Assembly: GCA_050260675.1 (NCBI GenBank)
Contig: JBLNCN010000005.1
Span: 1 to 64,000 of the forward strand
DNA: 64,000 bases
Origin: JBBDIP01 sp050260675
Lineage (GTDB): Bacteria > Bacillota > Sulfobacillia > Fermentithermobacillales > Fermentithermobacillaceae
Reading direction: 5' to 3'
Shown here: in pieces, positions 57,430 to 64,000 of the stretch
Numbering within the stretch: position 1 is the stretch's first letter
How the letters are laid out: each line of letters opens with the position of its first letter
Notes under the pieces: generated by a model
The model's database searches: none
Seen by the model: only the letters and a program-made list of their open reading frames with translations
What the model was told of the DNA's origin: nothing
Position numbers and translations under genes: made by a program

Positions 57430-58551
57430 GTGCGTCGACTTCGGACCGACGGGACTGTCCGGCGGAAGCAGCCGGACTACATCCTTTTCTTCGCCATACT
57501 GACCCTAGTCGCCATCGGCGTGATCATGGTGTTTTCAGCAAGCATGGTGCGGTCGATCAAGTGGTACGGGCATCCCTACTACTTCATCATGAGGCAACTC
57601 ATATGGACCGCTCTGGGGTTCTGCGGGATGTTCTTCCTCATGAACTTCGACTGCTGGCGGTATCGAAACCTCATCCCCTACATCTGGGGTTTGTCGTTCC
57701 TGCTCCTCATCTTCGTGCTCATCCCGGGGATCGGGCAGGTGAGGAACGACGCCCGGCGCTGGATCGGCACTTCATCCATCGGCATCCAGCCGGCTGAGAT
57801 CGCCAAGGTGACGACCGTCCTGTTCCTGGCAGACAGCGTAAGCAGGCGAAAGGACGAGATTGCCAAGTTCATCAAAGGACTTGGCCCTTACCTCCTCCTC
57901 GTGGGCGCGACCTTCCTTCTGGTGCTCATGGAACCCGACCTGGGTACAGCTGCGACTATCGCCGGCTCTGCGGTTGCCGTGCTCTTTGTGGGAGGCATGC
58001 GGGCATCCCACATCACGCTGTTGGGACTTGCATCGGTTCCCGTGCTCTACTTGGCGATCGTGGGTGAGGAGTATCGTCTCAAGCGCTTCCTGGCCTTCCT
58101 GAACCCCTGGGAAGATCCCGGCGGGGCGGGCTGGCAGATCATCCAGGCGCTCTACGCTCTGGGCACCGGTGGACCCTTCGGCACCGGCATCGGCTACTCC
58201 CGCCAAAAGTGGTTTTACCTCCCCGAACCCCATTCGGATTTCATTTTCGCCGTCCTGGGGGAGGAGATGGGATTCTTCGGCACAGCCCTGGTGGTCCTCC
58301 TGTTTTTCACGGTGGCATGGCGAGGGTACCGGACAGCGATGGCTGCGCCCGACAGGTTCTCCTGCTTGCTTGCCACGGGAATGACCACGCTGATCTGTCT
58401 TGTGGCCGTGGTCAACATCGGGGCCGTGACAGGGTCTTTGCCGATCACCGGCATTCCCCTGCCTTTTATCAGTTATGGCGGCTCGGGGCTGGTCACGAAT
58501 CTGGCCGCATCGGGCGTTCTTCTAAACATATCCCGGTACGCCGGCCGCTAG
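57430..58551 (+). CDS. ftsW: FtsW/SpoVE-type SEDS peptidoglycan glycosyltransferase
   Basis: The 373-aa SEDS protein has about ten membrane helices, starting after QPDYILFFAIL, with MEPDLGTA, KRFLAFLNPWEDPGGAGWQI, FIFAVLGEEMGF and the final GIPLPFISYGGSG. It polymerises glycan strands with the class B PBP. GTG 57430 is chosen because GGAGGTG (57415-57421) is eight bases upstream; an ATG at 57394 would overlap mraY. Confidence 0.95.
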   Translation: MRRLRTDGTVRRKQPDYILFFAILTLVAIGVIMVFSASMVRSIKWYGHPYYFIMRQLIWTALGFCGMFFLMNFDCWRYRNLIPYIWGLSFLLLIFVLIPGIGQVRNDARRWIGTSSIGIQPAEIAKVTTVLFLADSVSRRKDEIAKFIKGLGPYLLLVGATFLLVLMEPDLGTAATIAGSAVAVLFVGGMRASHITLLGLASVPVLYLAIVGEEYRLKRFLAFLNPWEDPGGAGWQIIQALYALGTGGPFGTGIGYSRQKWFYLPEPHSDFIFAVLGEEMGFFGTALVVLLFFTVAWRGYRTAMAAPDRFSCLLATGMTTLICLVAVVNIGAVTGSLPITGIPLPFISYGGSGLVTNLAASGVLLNISRYAGR

Positions 58552-58569
58552 GGTGAGGAGAGGATCTCA

Positions 58570-59691
58570 GTGCGCCTAATCGTGACAGGCGGTGGGACAG
58601 GCGGTCACATCTATCCCGCCATCGAAGTCGCAAAAGAGATGTTGAGGATCCTGCCCCAGTCCAAAGTGCTCTTTGTGGGCACCAGGGAGGGGATGGAGAG
58701 CAGCCTTGCCCCCAGAGAAGGCCTGCCGTTTGAAGCCGTGAGGTCTGCTGGAGTCATGGGCAAGTCGCCTGTGGCCGCGGCCAGGGGGCTTTATCGCGCC
58801 GCAACGGGGCTGGGAGACGCCAGGACGGTCCTCAAGTCATTCCGGCCCGACGTCGTCCTGGGGACCGGCGGCTACGCGTCGGGGCCCGTCGTCATGTCAG
58901 CCTACATGCTGGGAATTCCAAGGGCGGTCCAGGAGCAGAACGCTATTCCCGGGAAAACCAACCTCTTCTTATCGAGGCTGTGCGGCAGGGTGTTCGCTGC
59001 TTGGGAGTACTCGCGCCAGTTCTTTCCAAAGAAGGACCGGGTCGTTGTCACAGGCAACCCGGTGAGACGGGAGCTTCTCTTGCCCAAAGGTGAAGCAGGG
59101 AGGGCCTACTACGGGATCCCCCAGGGCGTGCCGGTAGTCCTGGTGCTGGGTGGCTCACGGGGAGCGCGGACGCTCACGGAAGCCGCGACGGCCATGGCGA
59201 AGGCGGGCCTTGACGGCGCCCGCATGATCCTCATTGCCGGCAAGGAGTACTACAGGACCGCCGCAATGGCCCTGGAAGCCGTGCCCGAGGATGGCATAGA
59301 CGGGGCGCGGGCTGGAAATATTATCATACGTCAATATGAACATAACATGGCGATGGCTTACGGTGCCGCCGACCTGGTGGTCGCGCGCGCCGGAGGGATG
59401 ACGCTCTCCGAAGTTACCGCGTTGGGGTTGCCATCTGTCATTGTGCCCTCGCCGAATGTGGCCAACAACCACCAGGAGCACAATGCGCGGGCTCTTTCCG
59501 AAGCCGGTGCTGCCCTGGTTATCAAAGAGGAAGGAGATGTCGCGGAGGTGGTTGCTCGAGAGGCTCTGGGGCTCCTTCGAGACGAGTCTCGCCGCTCGCG
59601 GATGAGGGCGGCCTCTCTGCGTCTGGGCAAGCCAACTGCAGGCGAGTCAATCGCCCGGGAGCTCGTGAGGATGGCCCAAAAGGGCAGGTAG
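58570..59691 (+). CDS. murG: UDP-GlcNAc:lipid I N-acetylglucosaminyltransferase
   Basis: The 373-aa GT-B enzyme converts lipid I to lipid II at the inner face of the membrane. It has the three glycine motifs of MurG: TGGGTGGHIYPA, GTGGYASGPVV and GGSRGA, and the donor site region RAGGMTLSEVTALGLPSVIVP. GTG 58570 follows AGGAGAGG. Confidence 0.97.
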   Translation: MRLIVTGGGTGGHIYPAIEVAKEMLRILPQSKVLFVGTREGMESSLAPREGLPFEAVRSAGVMGKSPVAAARGLYRAATGLGDARTVLKSFRPDVVLGTGGYASGPVVMSAYMLGIPRAVQEQNAIPGKTNLFLSRLCGRVFAAWEYSRQFFPKKDRVVVTGNPVRRELLLPKGEAGRAYYGIPQGVPVVLVLGGSRGARTLTEAATAMAKAGLDGARMILIAGKEYYRTAAMALEAVPEDGIDGARAGNIIIRQYEHNMAMAYGAADLVVARAGGMTLSEVTALGLPSVIVPSPNVANNHQEHNARALSEAGAALVIKEEGDVAEVVAREALGLLRDESRRSRMRAASLRLGKPTAGESIARELVRMAQKGR

Positions 59692-59796
59692 CGCCCGCAT
59701 TCTCGGCAAACCGGGGACAAGCATTCCCGCGGGAGGGAGCCGCCCGGCGGCATCTGTCATAGATATGTGTTCCGACGATTCTGGGGGAGGCGCGGC

Positions 59797-61167
59797 ATGC
59801 AGACGATCCACTTCATAGCCATAGGCGGACAGAGCATGTCCGGGATAGCCCGGATTATGCTCGACCGCGGGTACCGGGTGACCGGTTCCGACCTTCGAGC
59901 CAGCAATCTCACCGAACGCCTTCAGGAAATGGGAGCGGAAATACACATAGGACACAAGGCGGCATACCTCGGCGACCCCGATATGGTGGTTGTATCTTCG
60001 GCAATCCACGAGGACAACCCGGAGCTGGCGCTGGCCCGGTCAAGAGGCATACCGGTGCTCCACCGCATGGACGCTCTCCTTATGGCAGTGGAGGGGAAGC
60101 GCCTTGTGGCGGTAGCGGGGTCTGCGGGAAAGACGACTACCACCTCCATGGTCGCTTGGATCCTCACCGGAGCGGGCACGGATCCCACCTACCTTGTGGG
60201 CGGTGAATTCACGTCCGAAGGAAACGCCCACTTGGGCAAAGGCGAGTTCGCGGTGTTTGAGACCGATGAGAGCGACGGCTCTTTCTTGAAAGTCCGCCCG
60301 GACATTGCCCTGGCCACCAACATCGACAACGACCACCTCGAGCACTGGGGTTCCATGGAGGCCCTGGAGCAGGGGTTCTACCGATTCTTGGACGGCACCG
60401 TCGCCGGAGGCGCCCGTATCGCGTGCTTCGACGACCCGCGGCTCCGAAGATACGCCCAGGAACGGGAAGGCACCCAGACCTATTCGACGACCGGCGGGCT
60501 CCCTTCGACGTGGCAGTGCAGGGACGTTAGGCCCAACGGATGGGGCTCGACCGCCACTATCCTGAGAGCCGGGCGCGAAGTGGCTGCGCTGGAGCTTGTG
60601 ATACCGGGCGCCCACAACGTCCAGGACGCTTTGGGAGCCATTGCGGCTGCCTGCGCGGCGGGGCTCTCCCCGGAAGAAGCGGCGGCGCAGATGTCCACTT
60701 TTCGGGGCGTGAAGAGGCGCCTTGAGAAGATCGGCGAGTTTGGCGGCGTTCTGGTGCTGGACGACTTTGCCCACCACCCAAGCAAGATAAAGGCGTCAAT
60801 AGCGGCGGTAAGGTCGGTTTTGCCCGGCCGCAGGGTCATTGTGGTGTTCCAGCCCCACCGCTTTGCGCGCACTAGGCTCCTTAAAGCGGAGTTTGGGACC
60901 GCTCTTTCCGACGCCGACAGCGTTTACGTTACCGGCATCTACGCGGGGCCGGGGGAGGATGAAGAAGCCGGCGTCTCCTCAGCCCTCATTTCCGATGCGG
61001 TGGCATCCCAAGGGCGGGCTCCTGTGAGACTCGTGCCCGACATGTATGATGCCGCCCAGGAGGCAGCTTTGGAGGCTCGCCCGGGCGACATAGTGCTCAC
61101 CGTCGGAGCCGGCGACATATGGACTACCCACAAGATCATAGAGGATACGCTGCTAAAGCGTACCTAG
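59797..61167 (+). CDS. murC: UDP-N-acetylmuramate--L-alanine ligase, divergent nucleotide loops
   Basis: The 456-aa Mur ligase adds the first L-alanine. The MurC core ETDESDGSFLKVRPDIALATNIDNDHLEHWGS-type region (about 150-180) and DDFAHHPSKIKASIAAVR identify it. Two loops differ from the norm: the N-terminal motif is IGGQSMSGIA (usually GIGGIGMSGIA), and the P-loop is GSAGKTTTT (108-116; usually GTHGKTTTT). ATG 59797 follows GGGGGAGG. It follows murG after a 105-base gap. Confidence 0.92.
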   Translation: MQTIHFIAIGGQSMSGIARIMLDRGYRVTGSDLRASNLTERLQEMGAEIHIGHKAAYLGDPDMVVVSSAIHEDNPELALARSRGIPVLHRMDALLMAVEGKRLVAVAGSAGKTTTTSMVAWILTGAGTDPTYLVGGEFTSEGNAHLGKGEFAVFETDESDGSFLKVRPDIALATNIDNDHLEHWGSMEALEQGFYRFLDGTVAGGARIACFDDPRLRRYAQEREGTQTYSTTGGLPSTWQCRDVRPNGWGSTATILRAGREVAALELVIPGAHNVQDALGAIAAACAAGLSPEEAAAQMSTFRGVKRRLEKIGEFGGVLVLDDFAHHPSKIKASIAAVRSVLPGRRVIVVFQPHRFARTRLLKAEFGTALSDADSVYVTGIYAGPGEDEEAGVSSALISDAVASQGRAPVRLVPDMYDAAQEAALEARPGDIVLTVGAGDIWTTHKIIEDTLLKRT

Positions 61168-61252
61168 TAACCGTTAGCGAGGCTCCTTCGTAAAATGGTG
61201 GGCTCATCTGTTGAAATACGTGCTTTCCGCCTGCCAGGAGAGTGGTGCGAGA

Positions 61253-62512
61253 ATGTCTAGGTTCGTCATCGATGGCCCCGTCAGGCTGCATGGTACAGCG
61301 CTGGCCGGAGGCGCCAAGAACGCGGTGCTGCCGATCATGGCGGCGTCGGTAATGGCGTCGGAGCCGTGCATTCTGCACAATGCCCCTGACCTTACGGACG
61401 TGCGCACGATGGCGCTCATACTGAAAGACTTGGGAGCCAAGGTTGAAAGGTCCGGGCCCGACGGGTCCACACTCATCATCGATCCACGTACGATAGACAG
61501 GCATGTGGTTGATGAGATGCTCATGAGGCAAGTCCGTTCCTCGGTGTTCCTCATGGGACCCCTACTGGGGCGGATGGGTCGTGTCCAGGTTTCCTACCCG
61601 GGGGGATGCGACATAGGGCAAAGGCCCATTGACCTCCATATCAAAGGACTAAAGGCCTTGGGGGCGTCCTTCTTGGAGGAACACGGCCACATAATTGCCG
61701 GGCGCGACAGATGGGAAGGCGTAGATATCCACCTTGACATGCCGTCGGTCGGAGCAACCGAGAACATCATGATGGGCGCCTGCCTTGCCTCGGGAGTGAC
61801 CGTGATCAGGAACGCGGCCAAGGAGCCTGAAATCGTCGACCTGCAGGGGTTCTTGAACTGCATGGGAGGCAAGGTTCGCGGAGCCGGCACCGACGTCGTC
61901 AGGATCGAGGGCGTGGATTCTCTCAAGGGAGCCGAGTACAGCGTTATGGTGGATCGCATAGAGGTCGGCACCCTAATGGTCGCCGCTGCCATCACGGGCG
62001 GAGACGTCCTCATCCCTAACGCGGTCTCGGAACACGTTCAGGCCATCACCTCCAAACTCAGGGAAGTGGGGGCCGAGGTTGTCTTCAACGGCCACGGAAT
62101 ACGGGTCGCGGCCCGGGGAAGACCTCGGGCAACGGACCTCAAGACTCTGCCCTATCCTGGTTTCCCCACCGACATGCAGCCGCAGATGATGGCGCTTCTG
62201 TCAATAGCCGAAGGCACTTCGGTCATAACCGAGACCATATTCGACTCCCGGTTCAAGCAAGCCGAGGAACTGGGCCGCATGGGCGCCCGTATCCGGACCG
62301 AGGGCCGTACTGCTATAATCAAAGGTGTGCCGCGACTCTCGGGAGCGAGAGTAGAGGCCACGGATCTGCGCTCAGGCGCGTCCTTGGTTCTGGCGGGCCT
62401 TTGCGCTGAGGGAAGGACCGTGGTCTGCGGAGTGCACAACGTGGACCGGGGTTACCAGAGATTCGAGGAGAAGCTGGCGTCTCTGGGAGCTAAGGTAGCG
62501 AGAGTGGAATAA
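61253..62512 (+). CDS. murA: UDP-N-acetylglucosamine 1-carboxyvinyltransferase
   Basis: The 419-aa enzyme transfers enolpyruvate from PEP to UDP-GlcNAc, the first committed step of peptidoglycan synthesis. It has GGAKNAVLP near the start and the fosfomycin-target Cys in YPGGCDIGQRPIDLHIKGL. TTG 61211 gives a longer reading frame, but ATG 61253 (MSRFVIDGP) fits the family. The presence of murA in the cluster, where murB often sits, is a variation. Confidence 0.95.
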   Translation: MSRFVIDGPVRLHGTALAGGAKNAVLPIMAASVMASEPCILHNAPDLTDVRTMALILKDLGAKVERSGPDGSTLIIDPRTIDRHVVDEMLMRQVRSSVFLMGPLLGRMGRVQVSYPGGCDIGQRPIDLHIKGLKALGASFLEEHGHIIAGRDRWEGVDIHLDMPSVGATENIMMGACLASGVTVIRNAAKEPEIVDLQGFLNCMGGKVRGAGTDVVRIEGVDSLKGAEYSVMVDRIEVGTLMVAAAITGGDVLIPNAVSEHVQAITSKLREVGAEVVFNGHGIRVAARGRPRATDLKTLPYPGFPTDMQPQMMALLSIAEGTSVITETIFDSRFKQAEELGRMGARIRTEGRTAIIKGVPRLSGARVEATDLRSGASLVLAGLCAEGRTVVCGVHNVDRGYQRFEEKLASLGAKVARVE

Positions 62513-62560
62513 GCGGCCGCGCTTTATGCCGCATAGTCCCGGGGAGAGTCGGGGGTCTTC

Positions 62561-63313
62561 GTGGCAAGGACTGACAAGACAAAGAAGCCGGTCCGTGAAG
62601 GCAGGGGCCTCACCTACGGCCTGATTGTGTTTTTCTGCATGTTTGCCGGCGCTTTCTTCTTCCTGCGATCCTCGTATTTCAACGTGCAGGAATTCGTTGT
62701 GCATGGCGCAAACCGCGTGCCGACCGAAGACATAGTGGCCAGGGCAGGACAGTCCGACAGCAATATCTTCGCTTTCGACTTGGACAAGGCCCAAACCCTC
62801 ATTGAGACGTCCCCGTGGATCGAAACGGCTTCGGCCAGGCGGCAGTTGCCCCGCACAATCATCCTCACCGTGGTGGAGCGTGAGCCGGTCGCGTTCACTC
62901 CCGTGGGTGACGCCATATGGCTGGTGGACAAGACCGGCCGCGTCTTGGGAGAGGACGACGGGTCTTGGGAAGGACTGGTCGCGCTGACCGGGCCTATGCA
63001 GACGGTGACTCCAGGTGAGTTCCTTGATCCGCAGAGCTACGGTTGGGGGCTTCGAGTGTTGGCCTGCTTGGGGCCAGTGTCCAGGGAGAAGCTGACTGAG
63101 ATCAGTATACAGAACGATGAGGCTGCACTTATACTTGATGACGGGTGCGAGGTCCTTCTAGGCAAGGAAAGAAGCGATCCTGCCGCGAGGGCGTCAATGC
63201 TGGAGTCGATCCTTCTGGAGCTTAAGCGTGAAGGAAGGATAGCGGAAAGGATCGACCTCCGATTCGACCGTCCTGCGGTAAAAGAGCAGTTTACAGACCC
63301 CCAGGGGAGGTGA
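62561..63313 (+). CDS. ftsQ: Cell division protein FtsQ/DivIB
   Basis: The 250-aa bitopic protein has a short basic cytoplasmic tail, one membrane helix (about 18-36), a POTRA domain (FNVQEFVVHGANRVPTEDIV) and the FtsQ domain (WIETASARRQLPRTIILTVVEREPVAF). It helps assemble the divisome with FtsL. The start codon is GTG 62561. Confidence 0.93.
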   Translation: MARTDKTKKPVREGRGLTYGLIVFFCMFAGAFFFLRSSYFNVQEFVVHGANRVPTEDIVARAGQSDSNIFAFDLDKAQTLIETSPWIETASARRQLPRTIILTVVEREPVAFTPVGDAIWLVDKTGRVLGEDDGSWEGLVALTGPMQTVTPGEFLDPQSYGWGLRVLACLGPVSREKLTEISIQNDEAALILDDGCEVLLGKERSDPAARASMLESILLELKREGRIAERIDLRFDRPAVKEQFTDPQGR

Positions 63314-63318
63314 GGGCA

Positions 63319-64000
63319 TTGAAAAGCCGCGGCTCGTGGGCTGCTTTGACAATCATATTCATGCTATTCGGCTTCATGTTGGCTACCCAGTTCAGGGCGA
63401 GACCCCCGATCGCAGGCAATATCCAATACCAGCGTGCCGAGGAGCTTTCCGTGCTCCTGAAGGTGACTGAGGAGCAGCGGGACACCCTGATCGCAGAGGT
63501 AGCGGAACTACGGGACAAGATGACCCAACTGGAGGCCGGCATCGACCAGGAAAGGGTCCTGAAAGACGAGCTTACCCGGGCTCGCGTATTGGCGGGACTC
63601 ACCGAAGTAAAAGGGCCGGGCGTGGTCATCGAGATGTCCGACTCCAAGAAAGTCGCGCAGCCCGGCCAGGACCCCAACGTCTTCCTTATTCATGACAAGG
63701 ACCTCCAGGACGTCATAAACGCCTGCTTCGGAGCGGGAGCGGAGGCGCTCTCCGTCAACGACCAAAGGTTTGTGTCCAAGACCGAGGTTGTGTGCGCCGG
63801 CAACGTGATCATGATCAACGGCGTGCGGCTTGCCCCTCCATTCAAGATCCTGGCTATCGGTGACCCCGTCGTGCTGGAGAACGGGCTCAATATGCGCGGC
63901 GGAGTGGTATCCAACCTGCAGTTCTGGGGCATCGACGTGAAGATCACCCAGCAGCCTGAGATCGTTATCCCCGCTTACAAGGGCGTCCTGGACTTCCGGT
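63319..64000 (+). CDS. DUF881-family protein, cut by the window edge
   Basis: The visible 227 codons start at TTG 63319 with GGGGAGGTG upstream. The product has an N-terminal membrane helix (about 8-22), a coiled coil (about 40-75) and the DUF881 core (GPGVVIEMSD, VFLIHDKDLQDVINACFGAGAEALSVNDQ-type region, GNVIMINGVRLAPPFKILAIGD). DUF881 proteins often follow ftsQ in Firmicutes; their function is unknown. The 3' end lies beyond base 64000. Confidence 0.88.
   Translation, partial: MKSRGSWAALTIIFMLFGFMLATQFRARPPIAGNIQYQRAEELSVLLKVTEEQRDTLIAEVAELRDKMTQLEAGIDQERVLKDELTRARVLAGLTEVKGPGVVIEMSDSKKVAQPGQDPNVFLIHDKDLQDVINACFGAGAEALSVNDQRFVSKTEVVCAGNVIMINGVRLAPPFKILAIGDPVVLENGLNMRGGVVSNLQFWGIDVKITQQPEIVIPAYKGVLDFR

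Noticed and set aside
59797..61167. Assignment as Mpl (tripeptide ligase) instead of MurC
   Set aside because: The core regions around DESDGSFLK and DDFAHHPSKI and the place in the cluster fit MurC better, despite the altered P-loop.

Overview
The window is about 64 kb of chromosome, roughly 60% GC by eye, from an anaerobic, endospore-forming member of the Bacillota (Clostridia- or Limnochordia-like). Support for this comes from sporulation genes (ytxC, yunB, a bofC-like gene, a SpoIID-domain gene, a SpoVD-type PBP), two tRNA-sensing T-box leaders (thrS with specifier ACC, pheS with specifier TTC), MutS2, KtrAB, a ferredoxin-linked 2-oxoacid oxidoreductase, and Bacillus/Clostridium gene order (ytxC-thrS-infC-rpmI-rplT; yebC-bofC-ruvCAB-queA-tgt-yajC; mraZ-rsmH-ftsL-spoVD-murE...). 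I saw no rRNA or tRNA genes, CRISPR arrays or prophage.

Layout. 1-1318: an IS3-family element whose transposase is one continuous frame across an A9 slippery run. 1319-5841: accessory genes (SPL-like radical SAM protein, beta-propeller lipoprotein, DUF438/hemerythrin protein, IscR/NsrR-like Rrf2 regulator with palindromic operator candidates). 5873-19272: ytxC, thrS, infC operon, KtrBA, TrmH, a YqzL-like micro-ORF, pheST and a PolX whose polymerase active site looks dead. 19327-25042: L,D-transpeptidase, solute-binding-like lipoprotein, YetF/DUF421 protein, thioredoxin-like protein, mutS2. 25053-27013: a lower-GC XcyI/Cfr9I-type restriction-modification pair behind a promoter with a 16-bp perfect palindrome. 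27022-40789: PBP1A, tyrS, yunB, nadE, yebC, bofC-like, ruvCAB, queH, DUF2905, SpoIID-like, queA, tgt, yajC.

40869-48926 is the metabolic centrepiece: a GntR regulator followed by korDABC, glutamate dehydrogenase, the catalytic subunit of a methylmalonyl-CoA mutase-type enzyme, methylmalonyl-CoA epimerase and an amidohydrolase, nearly all overlapping or within about 15 bases of each other. Read together, they suggest glutamate -> 2-oxoglutarate -> succinyl-CoA -> methylmalonyl-CoA (towards propionate), or the reverse. The B12-binding mutase partner and a decarboxylase are not in the window. 49251-64000 is the division/cell-wall cluster (mraZ to ftsQ and a DUF881 gene cut by the window edge), which lacks murD and murB.

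The most unusual non-coding signals are tandem or direct repeats that begin at or span stop codons of several genes (SBP gene, tyrS, yebC, queA), two competing hairpins over the bofC start, and TGG(GG) repeats at 10-bp spacing over the mraZ start. Nothing in the window is clearly a wholly new system. The best candidates for new biology are the catabolic operon with its incomplete mutase, the pseudo-polymerase PolX, the stop-codon repeats and the yebC-bofC RNA switch.
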